A stretch of 64,000 nt of DNA from Blumeriella jaapii (GCA_009599575.1 VWND01000018.1:62001-126000); one strand, 5' to 3'; shown: positions 48,300 to 61,571, counted from the first letter of the stretch. Made by a program: numbers and translations. The notes: a model not told the origin generated them from the sequence alone.

Positions 48300-50040
48300 T
48301 TTTGAATAATTTAAATCGAAATGTCGGTATCGATATTTTTTATATCGTCGTTAATCTTTTCTATTATAAGCGTTTTTTTAATAATTTCATCGGTTTTTTT
48401 TCGAATTTCAAAATCTTTTTTTTTTTCGATTCTGACGTTTTTTTTTATACTAATTGGTTTGGCGAATAAAACAAAAGCATTTTGCTTTTTTATAATTCGC
48501 TAGCTTAATGCAACTATAATATCTGCAAATGCGATATTTGTATTAGCAATATATATATTTGTTTTTTATTTATATATTTAAATTTCACTTACGCTTGGGA
48601 TAAGGGTTTTCTTTTTAATTAATACGCTTTCGGAAATGTTTTCTTTTTTATTAATAAAAATCGTTTTCGCATTTTTTCTGTTTTCCAAGCAATCGTTCTA
48701 TTTCGTATTTTTTATTTTTAAGCGAATAATATTTAATCAGCTCTGATTTTCAGCTTTGTTAAAAGGGCTTATTTCTGCTTTCGTCGGTCCAAAGCAAATC
48801 GCTTCGTATTTATTAATATAACAGATATTATTATCTATATAAAAATTAAATGCTTTGCATTTTAAACGGATATAGGGTTTTTTGCAGTAAATTTTTTTGT
48901 TATTACAAAATTCGTATTTAGGGCCACGGGGTCTGTTTTAATAATTACTTTTATTATTTTAGTAGCCGCGATTTTGATTTCCGCGTTGGTTTTTTTTTTT
49001 CTTCTGATAATCGTTATTATAATTAATGTTTCGCTGATTTTAATCGCTAATACGGGAAAATTGCCACTAAGCAGCTATTACTTTTACGATGGCTTAGCGA
49101 AGCTGATCGCTTCGTATATTTTAAAAAAAATAATTGTTATAAAAGCTATTTTAATCGTTTTTATTATTCGAATTAACGTAAAAAAGTTTTTTTTGCTATT
49201 ATATAAAACCTTCGACTTTGCTTTGAAATCCCTGAATTTTAATATCGATAAATTTTAATACGAAAGTTTCGATATTCTTATTAAGCTTTTCCAAGCTAAT
49301 AAATTCTGCAGAACGATTAAATAATATAATAATTGATTGTTTTTTGGCGATTTCGGTAATTTTTAATGACTGGGTATGTTTCTGCATTAGAACTTCCACG
49401 TTTTTTTATAAATAAAAAAAAAAGATTTTTTTTGATTTATGGCTTCGATAATACGTTTATTTTAGTTTTGTTTAAAAACGAATTTTATAAATTTGAAATA
49501 CTAATCGAAGGTTTTAAGATTTTATTTATTAATTTTAAAATACTTAATGGTTTTGTTGCGAATGCTGATTGGAAAGCTAAGTAAAAACAGTTTTTCCTGC
49601 TTAATTTCGCTTAAAACCTTTTTATTAACGAAAACGTCAGAAACTTTCGTATAAATACGATAATAAGCTTTGAGTTTTTTTGCTTAGCGAATTGTTATAA
49701 TAAACTGTTTAAGAAAAGCGATAATATCGCGGATTTGCTAACGATCGTGGTTTCGGAATTCCGATTTTAAAGTTTTAATTAGCTTGCGCCAATTTCGAGC
49801 CCTAATAGTCTTTTATTTATTTATCGACTTAATAATATTTTTAATAATTAAGTTATAATAGCGAAAGAGTTTATCGAACATTTCAGTTTCTAAAACTCCG
49901 AAATCCTCACAGGTTTTTTTATATTTCTCGATAAAATCGGTAATATTGGCGCCATTGAATAAGGATGTACCAAAGGAGCCAAAAAAAGGCATGCGGCCTC
50001 GCATAAGAAAACGAAAAGCGTCGTTGTCTATAGTATTAAT
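48300..50040 (-). pseudogene. Element B gag remnant
   Basis: The start is open for 63 codons (50004-49813): MRGRMPFFGSFG, FNGANITDFIEKYKKTCEDF, then MFDKLFRYYNL. This FNG ... FLxxYE type of start is known from gag proteins of fungal gypsy elements. Later pieces are interrupted by stops. The left limit is approximate. Confidence 0.65.
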
Positions 50041-50775
50041 GAAAATATTGGTAGGATTTGAATTAAACGAATAAATGTTTTTTAAAATTGCAGATTAAAG
50101 ATTTTTAATATAAAAAAAATCGTTTTTAATAAAAAAGCTATTAAAAAAGTCTTTGTATTTTTTGAAAAAATTAAATAATATAAAATTGCGTTCAGATATT
50201 TAAATAGCGTATTAAAAAACTTGTTTTTTGATAGGTTGACTAAATTAATATAATATTGTTATATAATCCACGGTTTCGATATTCCGTGGCTCAGGCTAAT
50301 GCACGTACAGCCATTTCCTTACTATTTTTAATAAAAAGCCGCAAATTGTAATTGCTATAATTACAAAGCGTAAAATCAAAAGGTTAAGTTTTCGCTAAGC
50401 GTTTGACCAAAAGAAATCTAATTCAAAAAAGCCGAACGCAGCGGTCGAAGCGTACGAACTAATATTCGATTTGTTATTTTTAAATAAAAAAATGACTTTC
50501 GAGTTTTGAATTTCGCACGGTTCAAGATTGCCTGACCGTAATTTCAAACGTTTCTGAAATGTATTGCATTTTTATAATTTAATAACTATGCGCAAAATAA
50601 AAAAAGTTATTAAGAGTTTTTTATATAATGCAGCTGCGAATAATATTATATAAAAAATCCTTTAAGCCGTAATAGCGAAATATCGAAGTCGACCTTGACT
50701 GAAAATTTAAGAGATATATCAGCGAATATATAAAAACGAAACACCGAAGTTTAAATCCCTGCGTAAATTATCAAA

Positions 50776-51042
50776 TATAAAAATAAATAAAAAAACCAAA
50801 CTAATACGGCCATATATCGGTGGATAAAATAGTTTAAGAAATCCTTAAAATAAACTAAGGAAAGAAAAAAAATAATAAATAAAAGTATAAATTAAACTGC
50901 GTGCTTATAATATTATCTAAAGAAGTGCTTTGCTCTTATACTTATTAAAAATAGTTAATGGCAGGGGGTCTCGGAGAAGTCCATGCCTCGACTATAGCTA
51001 AAACTACCAACTCCTATTAATACAAGGTATCACCGTTTTACA
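50776..51042 (-). repeat. Element B, 5' LTR (right)
   Basis: Same 267-bp length as the left copy, but heavily mutated (many G-to-A and C-to-T relative to it). Confidence 0.92.
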
Positions 51043-51046
51043 TTAT

Positions 51047-52811
51047 TTTAAAACTAAATTCAATTTTCGAAGCTTATTTATATCAGACCGGCATTTTTCA
51101 AAATAAAAACGAAAACACCGGTAATATATAAAAAAAGTTATCGGACGCATATTATACCGATCGCGAATATAAAAGCAATAAAAAAAACAAAGGTCGAAAA
51201 GATTCATACCGAAAAAAATACAAGGCCCTTTTTCGTAGCAATCCGAAAAAAAAAAACCGGCCCCAAACCGTAAAAAACTTTATTATATATGCAAAAAGCT
51301 AAATTATTAATTTATTTAATATACGCCAAAAAAGCGAAAAGCAGCTTACGAAGCTTGAAAGCACGAATTTTATTATTTTACAGGCGTTAATTATATTCCT
51401 GCCGAATATCGCTAGTTTTTAACTGAAATTAAAAGCGAAAGCGTATCGAAAGCCAGCGGAAAGCGTAAAAATTAATAATCAGCGGCCGCAATCCAGTTCA
51501 CAACTGAATTAAAAGCAATTGACGGCTAATAATTAATAAAAAATTTACGTAATTACGCTACGTACCACGCGTATACGAATAAAAACTTATATTTACCCTT
51601 TTCGATTATTATTCCCTTCGACCAATTTATATTCGAACGTTATTTTTTCTACAAATTTCAAAATTTTATTTTAAATACAAAAGCAGCGAAGGTTTTTATT
51701 ACAAAAGAGCGATAAGCCGAAGCTTTACAAAAGTTGCTTTTTATTTTTTTACATATAAATCGATTTGAAAATAAAATTAAAATCAAATTTAACGATAATA
51801 TAACGAAAATTACCGGTTTTATAAATATAACGATATCGCTAAAATTAATTATTTTTTATTTAATTAACGTAAATACGCTATTTTTGATTTTTTTTTTAAA
51901 ATTTCGATCGTTTAAAAAATCTATTATAAACAATCTGTCCGATGTTTTTATTTAAAGCAAAAAAAAGATTTCAGTTATTCGCAAATAAAGCTATTCGTTT
52001 TTAATATTGCATACGGAAAAAGCTATTTTGGCCTATTTAACAATTACAGAATTACGTTAAATATATCGCAGATTCGGATATTCTTCCGCGGCGCGTTTTG
52101 CAAAAATGCTTGATTTATCCGGCTACGAAAACGTTTTTTTTTTAAAACTTTAAAAACAATTAAAAAGTTCTGTTATTAATGCCAAATGCACGGCGCAAGC
52201 TTTGGCAAATACAAATTTACTTTGAAAAACGATCAAAAATTCAATTATTTTATTATTATTAATATAATATATTTAAATAAAAGCTTAGTATTGCACGTTG
52301 TCGATTTTGCAATTTCGTTTAATTCGGCAGCGTTTTTTTAAAAATATAATCGTATTTAAAATTTTTAATTAATTGCGGAAATACTAAATAAATACGTATT
52401 TAAAATCTTCCGATATTATTATATACGATTCAAGTATTAATTTTAACGCAAAAAAGTTTAAAAAAATTGGCAAAAGCAATATTAATTATTATTAAGCAAA
52501 TGCTTACCGAAGTATATAATAATATAAGAAAAATTAAGCGCTATTATTATACGCTGCGACGTATTTATAAAATTATTACAGCTGAATTTAAAAAAAACCG
52601 GTACCTTTAAAAAAAACAACGCTTGCAAATGGCTTTGAAAGCTATTAATAATACAGCCGGTCCAGCAGGTTTTGTTTTAATTTTATTTATATTCGGCGTT
52701 TATTTTCGCATTTACGAAAATAACCTTTTTTTTTTGCAAATATTTGCAAAGCGAAAAAAAGCTGTACGCAAAAAAATAGCGAAAGTCCGCCGATTGCAAA
52801 TAATTCGCTAA
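51047..52811 (+). pseudogene. Element A gag end, protease and integrase remnant
   Basis: Resumes the copia element after B. The last part is open (52623-52811): QMALKAINNTAGPAGFVLIL matches the integrase C-terminal region of fungal copia elements, followed by FGVYFRI and basic residues. Element D interrupts it a few bases later. Confidence 0.7.
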
Positions 52812-52821
52812 ATGCAAAATG

Positions 52822-53089
52822 TATAACGATTCACTCTTTTGCCACCTCGTATATCACCCCAGCAACTATATATAGCTGCAAGCTTCCTGGTCTCCTGATG
52901 GGTCTCCCATCAACTGTGGAGACTATCATGTATATAAGGCTCTCTCTTCTTAGCAACCTCTGCCTTTTGCAATTGTTAATTCTAAATGAATATTTTTGTT
53001 ACAAAACCAAAGGCTCGTTTTTTCATATCATATAAACTCGGCGACCAGTTAATTGATCTCTCAGCCCTTCGATTAATTAAATCGTTACA
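52822..53089 (+). repeat. Element D, 5' LTR
   Basis: Begins TATAACGATTCACTC (originally TGTAACG, judging by the partner) and ends ATCGTTACA. A TATATAAGGCTCTC segment inside could serve as its TATA box. Confidence 0.93.
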
Positions 53090-53399
53090 TTATCAACAAT
53101 TCTTTTTTTACGCTAGCGACGGCGTAAACTATTTCTTTTTTCGAATTCTTTACGGATTATACCAAGATAATCGACCGGTCGTAAAAAAGCTTATTTCCGT
53201 ATTTTACGAAAAATGGCTTTTATTTAACGATCCCCCTTTTAACAGAGCTTTTCAGCTCCTGCTATTATACTTCAACCTCTCTTCTTTCAATCAGCGAAAA
53301 AGCAGCCTTTCTTAAAAGCTTCTTCTTCTGAAAAACAGTCCTCCCCCCGAGAAAAAAAAAACAAAAGAAAAGGCAGAGCGCCAACCATTTCGCCTGCCA

Positions 53400-55850
53400 C
53401 CTTTTTCTTACAGCCTAGCGCTAAAAGCGTTTAATTAAAACTTTTGCAAAATCAATTGAAAAAAGCGCAAAAACGTGAACGACAACTTTTGAAAATTATA
53501 CGACTGCGACAGATCTTTTAATCAGAGCGTTTGGTAAAATTTATCGAACGTGCTTCTGCTAATCGCGAATCTGCTGTTTTTCTTTTTCTTCGCAACGTTT
53601 CATTTTAATTAACAAACGCTGCAAACCAACTTCCACGCTTTTCGCGAACTCTTTTTAAATCTTCCTTTGACGGCCAAGACCCTAGCTCGCTTTTTAAACG
53701 TTATAATTCTTATTTATTTACTGACTTTCGATTAGCTCGCATAAAACGCGTCCCGAACCTTGAGTTTAAGCTAAATAATAGTAAAAATTACAAAACACGC
53801 TATTAAAAAACTAAAATTCTCGATAACCTCGAACTTTATCACGATTATTTCGCCGGCGATCGATTTCGCAAAAATTATATATTCGATCAGACCGAAAGCG
53901 TAGCAAAAAAGTTTCTGACCTCGCGTATTTTAAACCGCTCCGATCTTATATTTTTCGAAAAATTAATAAAAAAGGTCGCCGATTTCCTGGCCGATTTTTC
54001 AAACGTAAAAAGCCGAAAACGAATTTAAAATGCTTGCAATAAATACGCACGACGATTTTTGGCGATTTTATTTGCGATTTTCCATTTTCGCAGCAAACGC
54101 TTAAATACAGACCGACAAACAGCTTCGAAACGTCCTTCGCGATAAAATACCAAAGCGTTTACGAAAAAAGCTGCATTTAAAATAAACGCGTACAATAACT
54201 TTTAAAAATTGGCTTACCGCCGTCCGACAAAAAAAACAAAATCAATTGGCTAAGCGAATTTTATACGCGAATCGCTTTTTTATTAAATTTACCATTTATC
54301 AAAATAGTAAATTCTTAACCAAAGCGTATTACAAATTAAATCGTACGTACGAAAATCGTTTTAATACTTTACAAGCTCCTTTTCAGCCCCCTGTTTTTCC
54401 TTTTTTTTTACGCCAAAACGCCCTTTCTGGCGTTTTTTCTTTTCGATCGGACTAACGATAACGCTCGTTTTTTATTTCATATCAGAAGGTTCGAGACTAA
54501 TCTGCGCGATTTTTTACGGACCGACCTTCGGTTCCATTCAAAAACCTTCTTAAGCTAATAAATATAAACGAAATCGAGCCGGCCGAAGATTCGCCTTTTA
54601 ATAATAATAGTGAAAACGAAAACCCTTTTCCAAACGACTTTCAAAACGCATACGAGAAAGTTGAAAGCTTTTCCGCCAGTCGAAAAAACGCCCAGGCCTA
54701 AGCAAAGCTTTCTTTTTAGGCGTGTTGCGCGATATACGTTATTTTAACGTTCGAAAGCTTTTTAATAGCGATTTATTAATAATCTCCGTTATATTTATTA
54801 GAAATGGCTTTTCGTACAAAATAAAAGCGTTCGCCGATTTTAGAACGAACGGTTATGCGTTGATCGATTCGGCGCTAATTAAATTTCTTTTTTTTTTTTT
54901 AAAACTTTTGATTCAATTTTTTCCGGCTTTTTTTTCTGTAAAAAAGTATAATAAAACTCGTAGCCATTTAATTATACATTTTACGCTTTTCAATCTTATT
55001 ATTAACAATCGAATATAATCGTTTACTTTTTTCTTAATTATCAATTTCGAAAATTATAATATAATTCTAAAAAAAGCTTAATTGGCCGAATACCAAGTTT
55101 TACTAGACTGTAATAAACGCAAGCTTTATTAGCCGAAGTCTTATCCCTCCACAGCTTTTTACGCTCGTTATATTAAAATCTCTTATTTGCATTTCCGAAA
55201 AATTCAATCTCGTTATTAAAACGACGCTGTAAAACGTGACAAAAATCTTAACCAATTATAGCAAACCTACGACGCTGTGCGAAGCGCGAAAAAATCGAAT
55301 TTTATTCGCGGTGTCAATTTCGATAGCGACGCTAATAAAATAATATAAAAAATCACACTACTATCTTCCCAGGCTGCCGATTCTTTTTTTATTATTTCTT
55401 TTTTTTCTTTTTTCTTTTCGTCAAAACAGCTTTTTCGTTCTACGAAAAACAGTTATATCAAAAACCGAAAAAAAACCTTCGCCGCGATAGCCTTTCAGCT
55501 TAATATAATCGATAATTCAGACAAGCCGCCTTTTGAATCTTTTAAACGACCAGTTCGAAAACGAATTTCTTAACCTACTGCTTACCTAATTTTTATCTGC
55601 CAGATTATTGCACACGCTTTTAAACTGATCTCCAGAAAAGAAACAGTTAAAATGTTTTCAACCTTTTTGTACGAGATCGACAAAATACTAGACGACCTTA
55701 CGTACAACATTTTTCTCAAAACCTAATTTCATAATTTTTTCGAACGTTTCAAAACCAACGAAATATCGATTTCGACTTTTTCAACCAATTTAGCAAAGCT
55801 AATTTCGAATAAACCTTTTTTCGAATTTTTTTCTCCGGAGTATAAAGATT
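53400..55850 (+). pseudogene. Element D gag and protease remnant
   Basis: Gag-like stretches at 53.9-54.4 kb (for example TYENRFNTLQAPFQPPVF). A protease-like segment near 54.8 kb (IKAFADFRTNGYALIDSALI) matches an aspartic protease core with the catalytic region altered. Many stops. Confidence 0.6.
55304..55336. repeat. 33-bp dispersed hairpin repeat, copy 5
   Basis: ATTCGCGGTGTCAATTTCG at the start and GACGCTAAT at the end. In element D, whose coding strand is opposite to that of element B, yet the repeat has the same plus-strand orientation. Confidence 0.65.
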
Positions 55851-55858
55851 TCGAACAC

Positions 55859-58800
55859 GTGTTTTTTAAGGCCGCTAATAACGAGCTAGCCTTTTACCGG
55901 CCCTACGACCATAAAATCGAGCTTATTATAAATAAAAAAAAGCTGAAATACACTTTTTTGTATAAAATATCGATTCCAAAATTCGAAATTATTAAAATTT
56001 ATTTGCAAAATAATCTTAACAAAGATTTTATCGAATTTTCCACCGCTTTTTTCGCTGCTTTAATACTTTTCGCTAAAAAACCCGACGGTTTACTACGTTT
56101 TTGTATCGATTATCGAGCTTTTAACAACGTTATTCGTAAAAATCGTTATCTTTTCTTTTTTATCGATAAGACTTTTGCTCGTTTCTCGGAAACGCGAATT
56201 TTTACGAAGCTCGATATTCGTTAAGCTTTTTATAAAATTCGAATAAACCCCGCCAATAAAAAACTAACGACGTTTCGTACGCGTTACGGCGTTTATAAAT
56301 ATAAAATGCTACTTTTTGGCTTTATTAATAAATCCGCAATTTACTAACGTTATATAAACGACGTTTTTTTCGATTATTTAAACGATTTCTGTATTACATA
56401 TTTAAATAACATTTTTATTTATTCGTCCGACTTTTTAAAACACGCTATATACGTTCGCAAAATGCTTTAAAAGCTCGCTGACGCTGAATTACAGGCCGAT
56501 ATTCGGAAGTTTAAATTTAACGTTACTCGGATCCGTTACCTAGGCTTTATTATTTCGACTGAAGGCCTAAAAATAAACCCAGAAAAAGTTTCCGTAGTCG
56601 CCCACTAAAAGCCTTTTATTATTATAAAAAATATACAAAACTTTTTTGATTTTTGTAACTTTTACCGACGTTTTATTCGAAACTACGATATAATTGCAAA
56701 GCTTTTGGTTTATTTGACCAAAGCTAATATTTCTTTCAATTTTATTTTTAAATATCAAAAAAGTTTCGACCTTTTTATACTAGCTTTTATTATTGCATTA
56801 ATTTTACAATATTACAGGCAAGACTTTCCTTGCATATTAAAAATTAACGCTTCCGACGGCGTAATAGCTTTTGTGCTTTCGCAATTTTATAGCGACGACT
56901 GGCTTTCAATCGCTTATTTCAGCAAAACCATAATCTTCGCAAAGCTGAACTACGTCGTATACGATAAAAAAATGCTCGCAATCGTAAGATTTCTAGACAA
57001 CTTTCGTATTAAATTAGCTGATTCAGTTTATCAGATCAAAATAATCACTGATTATAAGGCCTTAAAATACTTTATAACTTTTAAACTTTTAAACGCTCGA
57101 TAAGCACGCTGGGCCGAGCTCCTCGCCGATTACAATTTTTTTATTACGTATAAACCAGGTAAACACAATTTTTTGGCTGACGCATTAACACGTTGTACGA
57201 GCGAACTCGATCGCCAAAACTCTTTTAAACGCACCCAGCGTCTGCAAATCTTTTTTCGAGCAAATCAGATCGATCATCGCCTTTTAATTAAAAAACTTCG
57301 ATTTTCCACGGCTTTCGAAACAGCTGTTTTTATCGTTAAAATAGCTGATTTCTTTCTCGCATTTCGTGTCGTTAACCAGCTTTTCTACGCTAATCGCACA
57401 GCTAACAGCCTAATGGCCTTTCGAAAAAAAGCTGTACGAAACGCTACGAAAAAAAACGACGATAATAATACTTCGTATATATTTAAACGCGATTTGCTGC
57501 TATATTACGGTCGCCTAATAATATCAAACGTCGATTATTTTCGTTTGGCCTTTATACGAAAAATATACGATCAAATCTCCACCGCTTATTTTAACGCTCG
57601 CAAAACTACGCAATTGCTTTCGGACCAATATTATTAGCGAAATATAACAGCTTTCGTAAAATAATACTATCGTAATTGCTACGTTTATCGAAGAAATTTT
57701 ATTTTAAAAAATAAACGCCCCGGCTTTTTTCAGCCTTTTTCTGTTCTCGACCATTTTTAAAAACATGTTACAATAGATTTTTATAGCTTTAACAAAAACA
57801 AACACGGTTACGATAACGTATTCGTAATAATAAATCGCTTTTCTAAGCAAGCCATTTCGATTTTCTGCTACAAAAATATCGACGCTCGAAGCTTTATTAA
57901 ATTATATATATTTCACGTATACAAGTATTTTGGCCCTCCGAAAAGTATTATTAGCGATCGTGGCTTTTAATATTAGTTTACTTTCTGGTCTGAATTAAAC
58001 AAAATATTCGGTATTTAATTAAAGCTTTCGATAGCCGCTCATTTTGAAACCGATAGTCAGACCGAAATTTATAATTAATACTTGCAAAACGCTTTCGACT
58101 TTTCGTAAATTTTTATCAAAACGATTAAAACGAATTTCTTTTAATAATAGATTTCGCTTAAATAATCCTTTTTTACGAAAATCTAAATGGCCTTTCATCT
58201 TTTGAAATTGTATACGATTATACTTCTTATATTAATTAAAACTGAAAGCTTAATATTTCCTTTTTTCCCAACTTTTTACATAAATTAAACGCAAACGAAG
58301 CTCGTGCGTACGCTCGCCGCCATTACGACGCTTAAAACCTCGCCAAATCGCATTTTTAATAAGCCCACGATAAAATAAAAAAAAATACGAATAAGTTTCG
58401 CCGCGCGATCGATTTTAACGTTAGCGATTACGTATAGCTCGATATGCGTTTATTTTCGATCTTCCGGCCCTTTCGCAAGCTCGACAATTCTACAAACGGC
58501 CCTTTTAAAATTATAGCCAAAATCTTCGACAACGCTTTCAAACTAAACCTTTTTAATATTATAAACGTATATCCAGTTCACGCTAATCGACTGCGTAAAA
58601 CAATTGACGATGCGCTTCTAGATCAGGTTAACTCAGCCTCTGAATCTATTAATATAATTAATAAGCTTAAATACGAAATCGAAGAATTAATCGTCTGTCG
58701 AATGCAGCGAAAAACTTTTTAATATAAAGCTTTTTGAGTAGGCTTAAATAAAAATCTCACGTGATATCCCGCGTCTGACTTTATATACGCTCCTTTAAAA

Positions 58801-58950
58801 GTGCGCGATTTTCATTTAGCGCATAAAAAGCTTTCCGGTCCTTCTGCAAAACTTATAAATTGGCTGAAAGCGTATTCCGAAGATTTAAATTCGTACGATC
58901 ATTTGGATAGCGACGTATTAATAAATAAAAGCTCGAGGGCGCGCTTTTTT
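55859..58950 (+). pseudogene. Element D pol remnant with chromodomain
   Basis: RT: LRFCIDYRAFNNVIRKNRY, TRIFTKLDIR, then FCITYLNNIFIYSS where the catalytic YxDD reads YLNN. RNase H: KINASDGVIAFVLSQ (56.8 kb), YDKKMLAIVRFL, ITDYKALKYF, KHNFLADALTR. Integrase follows (57.5-58.3 kb). C-terminus: NGPFKIIAKIFDNAFKLNL, INVYPVHANRLRK, then chromodomain-like YEIEELIVCRMQRKTF and YPASDFIYAPLKVRDFHLAH, ending RARFFRTGG. Clearly a chromovirus, inactive. Confidence 0.9.
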
Positions 58951-58965
58951 CGGACGGGGGGGTAG

Positions 58966-59233
58966 TGTAACGATTTACTCTTTTGCCACCTCGTGTGTCA
59001 CCCCAGCAACTATATGTAGCTGCAAGCTCCCTGGTCTTCTGGTGGGTTTTCCATCAACTGTGGAAACTATCATATATATAAGACTCTCTCTCCTTAGCAA
59101 TCTCTGCCTTCTGCAATTGTTAATTCTAAGTGAATATTTTTGTTACAGAACCAAAAGCTCGTTTTCTTATATCATATGAACTCGGCGACCAGTTGACTGA
59201 TCTCCCAGCCCTTCGACTGATTAGATCGTCACA
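58966..59233 (+). repeat. Element D, 3' LTR
   Basis: Begins TGTAACGATTTACTC and ends GATCGTCACA; same 268-bp length as the left copy. Confidence 0.93.
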
Positions 59234-59238
59234 AAATG

Positions 59239-61320
59239 CATTTTATACGCGTAATAATCCGAATATATTCGAAACGCTAAATCTGTTTTTTCAATCGCAA
59301 ATTCGTATATAACGCGAAAGAATAAGCAACGAAAAAGCTTAATAAAAAGGCTTTTATATTTTTTTCGCAATTAAAAAACAAACGTGCATCGTTTAAATTA
59401 AAAAAAAAAGCAGTTTAGTTAAAAATAACGGTTGTAAAGCTATATAATTAAAAAACCTTCGGAAAACGACGAACCGGAATTTAATAAAAAAAAAGTTTTT
59501 CAAAACTTTTTTTCCGAGCGTATAAAATTAGAAAAACTTCTTAGAATCAGCAGAATCACGTCGTACAGGCCGAACAAAAAAAAGCTTTACGCAAATACGA
59601 CGATATATGCTTTAAGCAGCTGATTACCGAGATTTTTTTTACGAAAAGCTTAGTACGTTTCTGACGCATAAAAAAAAATTAAACCGGAAGTTTTTTAATT
59701 AAATTGCGCGTTTTTAAAATAATTATAACGAAAAGCGAAGCGTTTAAGAATTTCCAACGTCGTAAAATCGAAAGTTTATTAGCTACAAAAGTATTCGAAT
59801 TTATATAATACGATCCAATCTAATATAATAGCGTACGGATTTTCGAATTACGTTTGGTAAATAAAATAAAAGCGAAAAAGATTTTTACCTCGTTCGAAAA
59901 ATCAAGACTTATAATACAGGCCTTTCTGGATCAAAGCAAAAAAGTTATATTAACGTAATCATTTATAATTCAGCGTTCGAATTAAAAATTAATTACTATT
60001 CTAGCCTTTTCGCTGCTGCAACGAAAAATATATTTGTATTTGCGAAATATTATCCAGGCTTATATATAAAATAAGCAATCGCTAAACCGATTAATTTTGG
60101 CAAAACTATTAAAAGAAATAGCTTATTTGTATTCCGAAGGCACGATTATACGGGTTAAAAAAGCGTTATATAAAATTTCAAAAGCAGAAACATTTTAATA
60201 AATAATATATTACATTTATTATAAAAAAAAGCTGTTTGCCGTTACGTTAATTTACGATTTTTGCCTATTGATTATTATTAAAAAAAAAAACGCTTTTAAA
60301 TTAATTAAAATGCAAACGGACGATATATACTTTTTTAATAACGAACGTTTTGTTGCAAAAAAAAAAGCTAAGCTGGAAAAAACTAAATTAACGGCAAAAC
60401 CAATAAATAAGCTTACAACTTCGCATAATTTAATTTTTAACAAATGCGTTTTGATTTTAAAAAGCGATTATATAACTTTTATATAAAAAAAACCAAAGCA
60501 AAAATCTAAAGCTTGTTTCAAATAATCCAAATACTTAAATGCAAAAATACGCTAATTAAAAAACGTTAAAAGCTTATATTGCGTTAATTTGCTAATCAAA
60601 AGCTATATTCGCGTTGTTTATAATTGCGCAATTTAAAAATCCGGGCCAAAAGAAAATTATCGAATTAAACAAACGAATAAAATAAATAATAAACAATTAA
60701 AACCGAAAATTGATTTATATACTATTCGATCTGAATCGCATAAAATTATACGTTTTTATAAACGGCTCGTTTGCTAATAACGAAAATTTAAATAATCAAA
60801 TTAATTACGTTATCGCTATTAGTAATAAAAAATATTTTATTCGAAAACGACGATTTTTTTTATGCAAAGCAACGTTATACATTTTAATTTTATTAAAAGC
60901 CGACGTATTATAAAAAACGTATTAGCTAGCGAAATTCTAAGAATAATAGCCGGAGCCGATTTAGCAATTGCGATTGCGATTATTTTAAAATAAATTATTT
61001 AGCAGCTTAGTTTATTAAAGATTTTATTAATCGTTTGCACGGACTTTTACTTATTATACGAATGCTTAATAAAACTTAGAACGACAAAAGAAAAAAGGTT
61101 TATAATCGATATTATAGCGTTGCGTCAGTTATACGAAAAGCGAAAAATAGCAGAAATTCGCTGAATTAACGGCAAAAATAACCTGGCGAACGCTATAACG
61201 AAAGCAGCCTTAAATAGAACGTTTACGACGTTTATCGAAAAAAACAAGCTGACGATTAAAATGAAAAGCTGGATAAATAAAAAAGAAAAGGGCTAATTTA
61301 GAAGGCTAATTTGCAATTGC
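59239..61320 (+). pseudogene. Element A reverse transcriptase and RNase H remnant
   Basis: Copia RT pieces: LRNIIQAYIQNKQSLNRLIL, LKEIAYLYSEGTIIRVKKAL (about 60.0-60.2 kb), then IKMQTDDIYFFNNERFVAKK. RNase H: LYVFINGSFANNENLNNQI (60.7 kb), then ECLIKLRTTKEKRFIIDIIA and NGKNNLANAITKAALNR (61.0-61.2 kb). Gene order and motif style are Ty1/copia. Stops interrupt all parts. Confidence 0.87.
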
Positions 61321-61375
61321 GTTCAAACACGTTGCAAGCCAGAAACGCATTCTACTGAAAAAAAAAGACTGCTAG

Positions 61376-61571
61376 TGTGGGAATACTTATAGGGGTCACG
61401 TGGGATCAGGTGATGCGGGATCACAGTTGTAGGTGCGCAGCGCTAGCGCCCGCTAGCGCTCGCACATCTATCCTATATTCTTATACCAGCTAGACCCAGT
61501 AGAATGCATACAGTTTCAACCCGATTTTACTACGACTAGTCGTATCTGTATCACCATCTGTGATACCAACA
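61376..61571 (+). repeat. Element A, 3' LTR
   Basis: Same 196-bp length as the left LTR and followed directly by the target duplication. Confidence 0.93.

Larger units (their letters stand above)
43944..48300 (-). pseudogene. Element B pol remnant (protease, RT, RNase H, integrase)
   Basis: Minus-strand pieces in order. RNase H/RT side: KFCMPEINIVGYIINSAGRH, EAKAFISVIIYY, near 46.1-46.3 kb. Integrase: FDVIRVPITDRGYIYFVFA near 44.9 kb. The polyprotein end is open from 44159 to 43944: SYYKLTKFDKTKLKK, FAANRLKRFY, then an Asp/Ser-rich tail ending PKKKKPLGKV. The order RT, RNase H, integrase is that of Ty3/gypsy. Protease limits are not clear. Confidence 0.78.
32411..51042 (-). mobile_element. 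Element B: Ty3/gypsy retrotransposon with extra 3' coding region, interrupted by element C
   Basis: Bounded by two 267-bp LTRs. TTAT occurs both just before the left LTR (32407-32410) and just after the right LTR (51043-51046), a probable 4-bp target duplication. Minus-strand order: gag, protease, reverse transcriptase, RNase H, integrase, then ~3.3 kb of unrecognised coding sequence. Without element C it is about 11.3 kb, large for a fungal gypsy element. Inserted in the gag region of element A. Confidence 0.88.
52822..59233 (+). mobile_element. Element D: Ty3/gypsy chromovirus
   Basis: 6.41 kb with 268-bp LTRs and the 5-bp target duplication AAATG (52817-52821 and 59234-59238). Plus-strand order gag, protease, RT, RNase H, integrase, chromodomain. 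A G-run (58955-58962) just before the 3' LTR is the likely polypurine tract. Inserted in the pol region of element A. Confidence 0.93.
30521..61571 (+). mobile_element. Element A: Ty1/copia retrotransposon, expanded by nested insertions
   Basis: Two 196-bp LTRs (TG ... CA) with a perfect 5-bp target duplication bound the whole AT-rich block. Removing the nested elements B (with C) and D leaves about 6 kb, a normal copia size, in three pieces: 30717-32410, 51047-52821 and 59239-61375. Translated plus-strand pieces read as copia gag, integrase C-terminus, reverse transcriptase and RNase H in order, all with many stops. Decay is of RIP type: CA/TG sites lost, TA gained, CG kept. All copies are dead. 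Confidence 0.92.
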
